From Candidatus Zixiibacteriota bacterium (lineage in GTDB: Bacteria; Zixibacteria; MSB-5A5; WJJR01), in the NCBI GenBank assembly GCA_014729565.1, contig WJJR01000310.1, positions 1-6,865 of the forward strand: DNA of 6,865 nucleotides, in the 5' to 3' direction. Below, in pieces: positions 1 through 4,719 of this stretch (within the stretch, counting starts at the first letter, position 1; every line of letters starts with the position of its first letter). Both the position numbers and the translations under genes were made by a program. The notes beneath the pieces are model-generated. The model was not told where the DNA came from. It was given only the letters and a program-made list of their open reading frames with translations, and searched no databases.

Positions 1-2
1 CC

Positions 3-449
3 TTTGTGTTTTTGAACACACTCGATTCGCGTCTGCCCCCGGGCGCTGATGGCGATACCGCCTCGATGGAGATTATCGTGACGCTACCCGATTCGGGTGG
101 AGCGTTCGAGATCGATACCACCTGCGCCGATCCGGGGCACTACTTCGTCTTCTACGAGGGAACTCAGTTTGCGAAATTGTACCCCACGTTCGAACGCGGG
201 GTGGTCACAGTCGGCGCGTGCGCGTGCCCTCACCAGGGCGATATGGACACGAGCGGGTTCTTAGATGCGGTTGATCTCAATGCGATCTTGCAGGTGGTCT
301 TCTTCAACGCCTCAGACATCCAAGATGCCCAATGTCCGGTGACTCGATCCGACATCAACGCGGACGGAGTCCCTGACGCGCAGGATGTCAACGACTTGAT
401 CGAGCACTTGTTCTTTTCGGGACCGCCGCCGGTGGATCCGTGTTCCTAA
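3..449 (+). CDS. Dockerin type I domain-bearing secreted protein, C-terminal part (5' truncated by window edge)
   Basis: The frame is open to the left edge, so this is the tail of a larger protein; a GTG at 6-8 has no ribosome site and is unlikely to be the start. Numbering from that GTG, residues 1-70 look like the end of a beta-rich domain. Residues 77-147 form a dockerin-like pair of EF-hand loops. Loop 1 is D79-x-D81-x-S83-G84-x-x-D87-x-x-D90; loop 2 is D116-x-N118-x-D120-G121-x-x-D124-x-x-D127. Each is followed by a hydrophobic helix. Cysteines flank the pair (C72, C74, C110, C146), which suits an exported, calcium-bound, disulfide-linked tail. In clostridia such domains dock enzymes on cellulosomes. 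In other phyla they often end large secreted or surface proteins, and that is the likelier role here. The protein ends seven residues after the second EF-hand helix. The function of the missing N-terminal part cannot be told. Confidence 0.85.
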   Translation, partial: FVFLNTLDSRLPPGADGDTASMEIIVTLPDSGGAFEIDTTCADPGHYFVFYEGTQFAKLYPTFERGVVTVGACACPHQGDMDTSGFLDAVDLNAILQVVFFNASDIQDAQCPVTRSDINADGVPDAQDVNDLIEHLFFSGPPPVDPCS

Positions 450-475
450 TGCATCAATTGCCGTGAAGGACACTT

Positions 476-503
476 AGCGGGGAACCGGGTGGAGCTCCCC
501 GCT
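476..503. terminator. Hairpin between convergent genes, possible bidirectional terminator
   Basis: Bases 476-483 (AGCGGGGA) pair perfectly with 496-503 (TCCCCGCT), giving an 8-bp GC-rich stem with a 12-nt loop. It lies between the dockerin gene (+) and the DUF1761 gene (-), whose stops face each other. No long U tract follows on either strand, so intrinsic termination is plausible but not certain. Confidence 0.5.
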
Positions 504-527
504 TGCGCTATCTGTTTATCAGTCCTT

Positions 528-935
528 CTACCACACTCCTATGATCGCCCCCATCATCATGAAGCCGATCAATGAGTAGAAGAAGTTGATGCCAAAGAGC
601 AGCAATGGCCGTCCTTCCATCTGATCATTGATGAACGCGCTGGCGCCGACGAAACAGACGGCCGCGAGCGCACCGGTGATAATACCGGTGGCAACGGTAT
701 CGCCGTTCGACCAGTCGAGCACGCGGGCGAGGCCATAGGCGATCACCAGCGAGCCAATGAACGCCCACACCAATTTCATCGGGTTGAATTCGGCATTGAC
801 CTGCTCCTTGGTCTTGCCGATGGCGCGCATCCAGGCATTGCCGAACACCGGTCCGGCATACCAGATGGCGCCCAAAATGAAGTACGCCACGCCGGCCACC
901 AGGACCGCCCAATAGTTCATGCCAGCCGTTTCCAT
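528..935 (-). CDS. DUF1761 family four-helix integral membrane protein
   Basis: The product is 135 residues, the usual size for the DUF1761 family, whose function is unknown. Four hydrophobic helices are visible at about residues 8-26, 53-71, 81-101 and 111-133. The family signature appears at the end of helix 1: G22-x-x-W25-Y26, then P29, F31-G32 and W35, followed by a polar loop (K41-E44) before helix 2. The start is set by an AGGAGG motif at 944-949. The ATG at 933-935 sits 8 nt after it, and an adjacent ATG at 936-938 sits 5 nt after it, so the protein may begin M or MM. The frame stays open for 59 further codons upstream, but that extension is not family-like and has no ribosome site. 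The gene is convergent with the dockerin gene and divergent from the lipoprotein gene at 1302, so it is probably monocistronic. Confidence 0.85.
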   Translation of the reverse strand: METAGMNYWAVLVAGVAYFILGAIWYAGPVFGNAWMRAIGKTKEQVNAEFNPMKLVWAFIGSLVIAYGLARVLDWSNGDTVATGIITGALAAVCFVGASAFINDQMEGRPLLLFGINFFYSLIGFMMMGAIIGVW

Positions 936-943
936 CATCACCA

Positions 944-949
944 CCTCCT
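944..949 (-). promoter_or_regulatory. Ribosome-binding site that sets the DUF1761 start
   Basis: The minus strand reads AGGAGG here, 5 nt before one ATG (936-938) and 8 nt before the next (933-935). It rules out the much longer open reading frame that begins near 1115. Confidence 0.8.
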
Positions 950-950
950 G

Positions 951-1301
951 TATGGAGTGAACGTACGCTAACGCGGCGAATGAAATGGGATGAGCCAAGT
1001 CCGGCAAGCCCCAAATTGGCGCCGGATGGATATTTGGGAGAGTCGACGATAGTGTGGGAAGGAACGCTACAGAACCTTGGGCCAATCCCATACTTTTGGC
1101 CGTCTCGCTGCTCAAACGGGGTGGTTCGGAATTGAACAGACACCCGTATCCCCTTCCACAATCGATAGCGGCTCAGCCACTTGGAACTGGTGTTCAACCG
1201 GGAATCAGACTGGGCAAAGATCTTGCAGAGAGTCCGGCAGGCCAATGGACCGGAGGCCCTGAAGAGAGCGAATCGAGAACGGCGATACCAGGAGGAACCT
1301 G
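951..1301. other. Gene-free divergent intergenic region
   Basis: This stretch separates the DUF1761 gene (-) from the ZU5-like lipoprotein gene (+), so it should hold promoters for both. I find no convincing coding sequence: the open frames through it lack ribosome sites and family-like content. The best sigma70-like pair I can find for the plus strand is TTGAAC (1132-1137) and CACAAT (1157-1162), with a long 19-bp spacer; it is weak and would leave a leader of over 100 nt. On the minus strand no pair is better than poor. A GTTC-N6-GAAC inverted repeat lies at 1124-1137. No strong hairpin and no riboswitch consensus were recognised. An AGGAGG at 1290-1295, 6 nt before the ATG at 1302, serves the lipoprotein gene. 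Confidence 0.5.
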
Positions 1302-1952
1302 ATGAGACACTCGGACTGGACACTACGAAGAGCGCTGAAGCTGGGATCGGCGATCACCTTGATGATCTTCGCCAGCTTGCTGCTGGTGACAGGTTGCGGT
1401 AATTCGCCAGTTGCTCCAACCTCAACGATCCTCGACGATACGGACGATTCGAAGGACGATCTTACGATAGGTGATGCGCAGAGAGCCGTCGAATTTGCCG
1501 ACTCGCTGATAAGCCCCGATGGCAGTTGGGCCGCCGGTTCTGATTTGGAGTACCTGAAGGATTCGCCCAATTTCGTCGACGAGGAAGCCAACAAAGAAGA
1601 AATCGGTATCCTCGGTGGTGCGATCAAACTTCAGCTCGACAACGAGGAGCTGTACTTCGTCGTCCCAAAGGGCGCACTCGATCAACGGGTCGAAATTGAG
1701 ATCCAGGGATACAAGTTGCGCACCGACGATGGACGGGATGTCTACCTCTACGAATGCAGCCCCAGCGGCCTCAGGTTCAGCCTGCCGATGAAAGTCGACC
1801 ATCCCGTCTCCCAAAACGACGGCTCGCCGTCCGTGATATTCTACAAAGGTGACGACCTCTTCGACGGCTGGCAGCTTGAACAGGTATCCCCGGTTCTCAA
1901 CGGTTCGGCGACCTTCCTGATCTGGCACTTCTCGAAGTACGGCATCAGTTAA
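1302..1952 (+). CDS. Lipoprotein with a bacterial ZU5-like beta domain
   Basis: The product is 216 residues. Residues 1-32 form a lipoprotein signal: basic residues R9, R10 and K13, a hydrophobic core, and lipobox V29-T30-G31-C32, so the mature protein should be lipid-anchored at C32. An acidic linker follows at about 45-55 and a mixed region to 100. Residues 102-166 resemble the ZU5-like fold: G105-G106 opening a strand, V121-P122-x-G124-A125-L126, alternating strands, and S153-P154-S155-G156-L157-x-F159. The protein ends with a final strand carrying H209-F210-S211-x-Y213, a common closing motif of such domains. ZU5-type domains in bacteria are extracytoplasmic beta modules of unclear role. 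The AGGAGG at 1290-1295, 6 nt upstream, supports this start. The gene has its own terminator and stands alone. The localisation is well supported; the domain call is from recalled motifs and less sure. Confidence 0.8.
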   Translation: MRHSDWTLRRALKLGSAITLMIFASLLLVTGCGNSPVAPTSTILDDTDDSKDDLTIGDAQRAVEFADSLISPDGSWAAGSDLEYLKDSPNFVDEEANKEEIGILGGAIKLQLDNEELYFVVPKGALDQRVEIEIQGYKLRTDDGRDVYLYECSPSGLRFSLPMKVDHPVSQNDGSPSVIFYKGDDLFDGWQLEQVSPVLNGSATFLIWHFSKYGIS

Positions 1953-1985
1953 ACAACCGGTATCCAACGTTCACCTCCCTTCGCG

Positions 1986-2017
1986 CCGCCCCGGAGATAC
2001 CTGCCGGGGCGGTTCTT
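1986..2017 (+). terminator. Rho-independent terminator of the ZU5-like lipoprotein gene
   Basis: Bases 1986-1994 (CCGCCCCGG) pair perfectly with 2004-2012 (CCGGGGCGG), giving a 9-bp GC stem with a 9-nt loop. A T-rich tail (TTCTT) follows. It lies 34 nt after the lipoprotein stop and separates that gene from the pirin gene. Confidence 0.85.
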
Positions 2018-2042
2018 CGTTAAAGCTCGACTGAGCGGGAAC

Positions 2043-2063
2043 AATCGCCCTCACGAGGCGGTT
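2043..2063 (+). promoter_or_regulatory. Hairpin upstream of the pirin gene
   Basis: Bases 2043-2049 (AATCGCC) pair with 2057-2063 (GGCGGTT), including one G-T wobble, around a 7-nt loop. No T tract follows, so it is not a convincing terminator. It sits just upstream of a TAAAAT hexamer (2075-2080) that could be a -10 box, although no good -35 box lies at the proper distance. It could be an operator or part of a leader. Confidence 0.3.
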
Positions 2064-2107
2064 GGCGGATAACATAAAATTGACTTGTTGAACGACAGCA
2101 CCTAACC

Positions 2108-2112
2108 GGGAG
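2108..2112 (+). promoter_or_regulatory. Ribosome-binding site that sets the pirin start
   Basis: GGGAG lies directly against the upstream ATG (2113-2115, zero spacing) but 6 nt before the second in-frame ATG (2119-2121). The second ATG is therefore the likely start. Confidence 0.75.
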
Positions 2113-2118
2113 ATGAAC

Positions 2119-2817
2119 ATGATCACCATCAGACAATCCGATGACCGGGGTCACGTTAACCACGGTTGGCTGGACACGTATCACACCTTTTCCTTCGACC
2201 GCTATTACGATCCGAAGCAAATGGGATTTCGTGATCTGCGTGTCATCAACGAGGACCGTGTCGCGCCGGGCATGGGCTTTGGACGTCATCCCCACCACGA
2301 CATGGAGATCATCACCTATGTTCTCTCCGGCGAATTGGAACACCAGGACAGCATGGGGCATCGGTCGACCATCACACCGGGTGAAGTCCAGCGGATGACC
2401 GCCGGGTCGGGGATCGAGCACAGCGAGAAGAACGCGTCCGATACCAGCGAAGTGCATCTGCTGCAAATCTGGATTCTGCCCCGTGAGCGCGGCCTGGAGC
2501 CGAACTACGGCCAGACCTACGTTCCGGTCGAGGAACGCCAGGGCCAGTTGCGCTTGATCGCCGGCCCCGATCCGCAGTTGGGTGATATGCAGATTCAGCA
2601 GGATGTGTCGCTCTATGCGACCGTGCTCGACACCGGACAGTCCGTGACGCATCATCTGCAACCGAACCGCCATGCGTGGATTCAGGTAGCACGTGGCACG
2701 ATCACAGTCAACGGCACCGAACTCAGCGCCGGTGACGGTGCTGCGGTCAGTGACGAGACACAGTTAGTACTGCATGCTCGGGACAGCGCGGAAGTGCTGC
2801 TTTTTGATCTGAACTAG
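2119..2817 (+). CDS. yhhW: Pirin family protein, quercetin 2,3-dioxygenase-like (YhhW type)
   Basis: The product is 232 residues of the bicupin pirin family, about the same length as E. coli YhhW and very similar to it from recall. YhhW opens the flavonol ring of quercetin in vitro; the natural substrate of most bacterial pirins is unknown. The N-terminal cupin carries the metal site. Counting from the ATG at 2119, the ligands are H57, H59, H101 and E103, the positions known for YhhW. They lie in the conserved stretches GFGRHPHHDMEI and GSGIEHSEKN. Other family landmarks are the early HTFSF motif, the EHQDSMG stretch and the C-terminal VLLFDLN end. The C-terminal cupin (about 130-232) includes the usual WIQV strand. 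No signal peptide is seen, so it should be cytoplasmic. An ATG two codons earlier (2113) is open but lacks ribosome-site spacing. The preceding gene is closed by a terminator, so this is probably a single-gene unit. Other quercetin-pathway genes are not seen nearby. Confidence 0.93.
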   Translation: MITIRQSDDRGHVNHGWLDTYHTFSFDRYYDPKQMGFRDLRVINEDRVAPGMGFGRHPHHDMEIITYVLSGELEHQDSMGHRSTITPGEVQRMTAGSGIEHSEKNASDTSEVHLLQIWILPRERGLEPNYGQTYVPVEERQGQLRLIAGPDPQLGDMQIQQDVSLYATVLDTGQSVTHHLQPNRHAWIQVARGTITVNGTELSAGDGAAVSDETQLVLHARDSAEVLLFDLN

Positions 2818-2884
2818 CCGGTGAGGATCTGGAGAGTCCCAGTGGTGCAGACATTGCGTGGTTGTCTCGTAAACTGCGCGTGAG

Positions 2885-2904
2885 AGCGCACACATAGGTG
2901 CGCT
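2885..2904. terminator. Hairpin between the convergent pirin and DUF1328 genes
   Basis: Bases 2885-2891 (AGCGCAC) pair perfectly with 2898-2904 (GTGCGCT) around a 6-nt loop. It lies in the spacer where the plus-strand pirin gene and the minus-strand four-gene block converge. No T tract follows on either strand. Its left arm could instead pair with 2875-2879 (TGCGC to GCGCA at 2886-2890), an alternative and weaker hairpin. It is a candidate shared terminator. Confidence 0.4.
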
Positions 2905-2980
2905 GCTACATTCTGTAAAAGTAGACCTGTGTGCCCGCCCTACACTTGGACGGATTAGACGTTGATCGAGACAGTATCAC

Positions 2981-3151
2981 CTACGCCCGGGGCCGTTTTG
3001 CGATGCCTGTGATTAATGAGATCACGAAGACGACCAGGAAAACGAAGAACAGGATTTTGGCAATATCCGCCGCCGCACCGGCAATTCCACCAAAGCCGAA
3101 GACGGCGGCGACGATTGCCACGATGAAAAAGATCAATGCCCATCGGAGCAT
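2981..3151 (-). CDS. ytjA: DUF1328 / YtjA family small membrane protein (56 residues)
   Basis: This short gene encodes 56 residues and closely resembles E. coli YtjA and other DUF1328 proteins, which are 50-60 residues long. The N-terminus M-L-R-W-A is family-typical. A first helix (about 5-20) leads into F18-G19-F20-G21-G22-I23-A24-G25-A26-A27-A28, the conserved glycine/alanine hinge. A second helix runs from about 29 to 48, and a basic tail (KRPRA) ends the protein. It should be an inner-membrane hairpin of two helices. The family's function is not established. The ATG at 3149-3151 follows a modest GGGA site (3159-3162) with a 7-nt gap. It is the last of four co-directional genes, 49 bp after the coiled-coil lipoprotein gene. 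The spacer holds an inverted repeat that might tune its expression. It is overlapped by unrelated open frames on both strands and is easily missed. Confidence 0.9.
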   Translation of the reverse strand: MLRWALIFFIVAIVAAVFGFGGIAGAAADIAKILFFVFLVVFVISLITGIAKRPRA

Positions 3152-3174
3152 ACACGGGTCCCTTTCTATTGAGT

Positions 3175-3197
3175 ACTCATTCGGGCCGACAATGAGT
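3175..3197 (-). repeat. Inverted repeat in the lipoprotein-DUF1328 spacer
   Basis: Plus-strand bases 3175-3181 (ACTCATT) pair with 3191-3197 (AATGAGT) around a 9-nt loop. The repeat begins 3 nt after the lipoprotein stop on the transcribed strand and overlaps a GAGTACTC palindrome at 3171-3178. No T tract follows, so it is more likely an mRNA-stability, processing or attenuation element, or an operator, than a full terminator. Confidence 0.45.
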
Positions 3198-3200
3198 TGA

Positions 3201-3593
3201 CTATCCGATGTCGTCCATGGCCTTGTTCACGCGGTTCGTCAAGTCGTCCATGCTCTGCTTGAATGATTCCCATTGCTCCCCGCTTGTTTGCTCCAGCTCA
3301 TCGAGCTTGGCCGAGGTCGCATCCTTCAGTGTCCTGAGCTTCTCCAGCGTCGCATCGCCGACGTCACTTGTCTCTGCCGTTGTGTCCTGCAGTGACGCTT
3401 CGATTTCATCAATCTGCTGATCGAGTGAATCCATGGCCGCGCTGAGTGTCTGCTTCGCGTCCCGGCGGGCCTGTTCGAATTCGCTCGACTCTCCTTTGGG
3501 CTCGTCCTGCGAACACCCCAGCACTAGACAACTGACCAACAGCACGGACAACAACACTCGGACGGAAGGGTGGTGATTCCGAGAACAAATCAT
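3201..3593 (-). CDS. Coiled-coil lipoprotein with a C-terminal module related to its Sll1863-like neighbour
   Basis: The product is 130 residues. Residues 1-27 form a lipoprotein signal: R5, R12, a hydrophobic core at 13-24, and lipobox V24-L25-G26-C27. S28 at position +2 is compatible with outer-membrane sorting in proteobacterial terms. The mature part has no hydrophobic stretch and is highly polar, rich in E, D, K, Q and A. Heptad-like runs at about 38-70 and 80-128 predict long helices or coiled coils. Residues 92-128 align without gaps to residues 54-90 of the product of 3645-3926, sharing A, L, E-L, S, W, K, D, N and K positions. I recognise no named family for the full protein. An AAGGAGG site (3603-3609) lies 9 nt before the ATG. 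The gene lies third in the four-gene block, with 51 bp before it and 49 bp after it. A structural or stress role in the envelope is inference. Confidence 0.85.
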   Translation of the reverse strand: MICSRNHHPSVRVLLSVLLVSCLVLGCSQDEPKGESSEFEQARRDAKQTLSAAMDSLDQQIDEIEASLQDTTAETSDVGDATLEKLRTLKDATSAKLDELEQTSGEQWESFKQSMDDLTNRVNKAMDDIG

Positions 3594-3644
3594 AAACGGA
3601 GGCCTCCTTGTGACAGTTCATCAGACGGACAATCCAATGTGCCG

Positions 3645-3926
3645 CTACTTCGTCGCTTCGTCCAGTTCCTTTTTGAACTGATTGTACGCGTCCTCCACAC
3701 CGGCTTTCATCTCCTGCCATTTCTCTTCCGATGCGTTCACCAGTTCCTTGAGTTGTGCACGCACCGCGCCGGCTTTTGCTTCCATTTCGTTGGCGCGCTT
3801 GCTGAACTCGGCTTGAGCGTCGGCCGACGCTGAGCGGGCCTTCGAACGCAGCAATTCGATTTTGGCATCGAGCTCATCGATCTGCGCCCGCATTTTTTCT
3901 TCGTAGGCTTTCTGTGTATCGGTCAT
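3645..3926 (-). CDS. Sll1863-like coiled-coil stress response protein
   Basis: The product is 93 residues, almost wholly helical and charged, with no signal peptide and no hydrophobic segment, so it should be cytoplasmic. It resembles the Sll1863 family of cyanobacteria and other bacteria, known mainly as stress-responsive coiled-coil proteins without a defined activity. Landmarks are an N-terminal A7-Y8-x-x-K11 start, D17-E18-L19-D20-A21-K22-I23 beginning a coiled coil, an Ala-rich middle (30-56), and K60-E61-L62-x-x-A65-S66-x-x-x-W70 with K74-x-G76-V77-x-x-A80-Y81. The ATG at 3924-3926 lies 7 nt after AAGGAGG (3934-3940). An in-frame start seven codons earlier has no such spacing. The gene lies second in the block, 47 bp after the beta-barrel gene. 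Its C-terminal third is related to the lipoprotein that follows. Confidence 0.82.
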   Translation of the reverse strand: MTDTQKAYEEKMRAQIDELDAKIELLRSKARSASADAQAEFSKRANEMEAKAGAVRAQLKELVNASEEKWQEMKAGVEDAYNQFKKELDEATK

Positions 3927-3973
3927 GGTCCATCCTCCTTGTCCCATTGGTTTCTCAGTTCAGTGAAATGACG

Positions 3974-4510
3974 TCACGGAATGTTGAACAGAATGCCGCC
4001 GTGAACACTGAAGTAATTGGCGTTGTCGAAGTCGAACTCCGACACATCTTCGGTCACGTCGTAGTCGATGAAATGATAGCGCAGATCACCGACCAACTCG
4101 AACTGCGGTGTCAGCGGTAACTCAACGCCGGCACCGAGTTGATATCCAATCTCTGATTCGGTCGTGTTCTCGATCAGCGGATCATTGTAGTCAAAGGTCG
4201 TATTGTACCACCCCAGGCCCGCTCCGGCGAACACGATCGGCAGCGGACGCACCAATACACTGACCGTCACCGGCCAGGTGCGAATATCCACAGGGCCCAC
4301 GTCATCGCTCTTGTAGTCGATGGTACCCTCAACACCGAATACACCATCGCCCATGCGAAGGAAGAGTCCCGGCATCCCGCGTGTATTGTCCGTGCCATCA
4401 TCCTGTACAACGGCCACACGGGCGCCGACACCAAAACCTTCCGCATTAGCAGTAGCCGAAACGGTGGCCACCAAGAACACAACAGTGCATGCTGCGAATA
4501 CTCGACTCAT
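3974..4510 (-). CDS. Outer-membrane beta-barrel protein (OmpA/OmpW-like small porin fold)
   Basis: The product is 178 residues. Residues 1-23 are a Sec signal peptide with R3, a hydrophobic core at 5-19 and an A21-N22-A23 cleavage site before E24. The mature part of about 155 residues shows alternating hydrophobic strands, Gly and aromatic residues at strand ends, and acidic surface loops (for example DDGTDN near 37-42 and the DYDVTEDVSEFDFD region near 154-167). This fits an eight-stranded barrel of the outer membrane protein beta-barrel superfamily. The C-terminus ends F-N-I-P rather than in the classical terminal Phe. The ATG at 4508-4510 follows AAGGAGG (4515-4521) with a 4-nt gap; an upstream open extension of 30 codons has no signal-like content. 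It is the first gene of the four-gene block. The cargo or role is unknown; channel, adhesion and structural roles are all possible. Confidence 0.85.
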   Translation of the reverse strand: MSRVFAACTVVFLVATVSATANAEGFGVGARVAVVQDDGTDNTRGMPGLFLRMGDGVFGVEGTIDYKSDDVGPVDIRTWPVTVSVLVRPLPIVFAGAGLGWYNTTFDYNDPLIENTTESEIGYQLGAGVELPLTPQFELVGDLRYHFIDYDVTEDVSEFDFDNANYFSVHGGILFNIP

Positions 4511-4589
4511 AATCCCTCCTTCTGCCGGGATGTGATGATCGACACGGTTATGCCACGACCACCCCGGCCCACTGTTGTCGACTATACGG

Positions 4590-4603
4590 GCGGTGTGCAC
4601 CGC
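4590..4603. promoter_or_regulatory. 6-2-6 palindrome upstream of the beta-barrel operon
   Basis: GCGGTG (4590-4595) and CACCGC (4598-4603) form a perfect dyad with a 2-bp centre. On the minus strand it lies 3 bp upstream of TATAGT (plus 4581-4586), a good match to a -10 box. No fitting -35 box is seen at 17 bp. A dyad in that place is typical of a regulator operator. Confidence 0.45.
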
Positions 4604-4652
4604 ACAATAGCCATCGGCACAGCTATTAGGATTTTCCCTTACACTCAGAACA

Positions 4653-4666
4653 TGAGCAACTGCTCA
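4653..4666. promoter_or_regulatory. Second 6-2-6 palindrome upstream of the beta-barrel operon
   Basis: TGAGCA (4653-4658) and TGCTCA (4661-4666) form a perfect dyad with a 2-bp centre, 63 bp from the centre of the other palindrome. On the minus strand it overlaps a weak candidate -35 (TTGCTC, 4654-4659) with GAAAAT (4631-4636) at 17 bp. It could also fold into a small hairpin ending the transcript of the gene at 4720-5739. Confidence 0.35.
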
Positions 4667-4719
4667 CGCCGTTCGTGTTACTGTCCTTGGCAGGAGCAGC
4701 TTAGTGATGTTGAGACGAC

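Noticed and set aside
936..1115. 59-codon N-terminal extension of the DUF1761 protein
   Set aside because: The AGGAGG at 944-949 and the usual family length both point to the ATG pair at 933-938; the extension has no helix or signal character.
1124..1137. GTTC-N6-GAAC inverted repeat considered as a LexA box
   Set aside because: Orientation and spacing do not match a LexA site type I know, and no SOS-type gene is adjacent.
1060..1301. Possible riboswitch in the leader of the ZU5-like lipoprotein gene
   Set aside because: Short strings resembling parts of cobalamin and cyclic-di-GMP consensus occur, but they are not in the right order and no supporting stems of 6 bp or more were found.
1422..1967. 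Minus-strand open frame (181 codons) opposite the ZU5-like lipoprotein gene
   Set aside because: It is a shadow of the lipoprotein gene, without a ribosome site, and overlaps it almost entirely.
2020..2673. Long minus-strand open frame (217 codons) opposite the pirin gene
   Set aside because: It is antisense to a confidently identified gene, has no ribosome site or family-like content, and reflects G/C-biased third positions of the real gene.
2931..3200. Plus-strand 89-codon frame and minus-strand 66-codon frame over the DUF1328 gene
   Set aside because: Both are other-frame readings of the real 56-residue DUF1328 gene; their products are low-complexity and basic.
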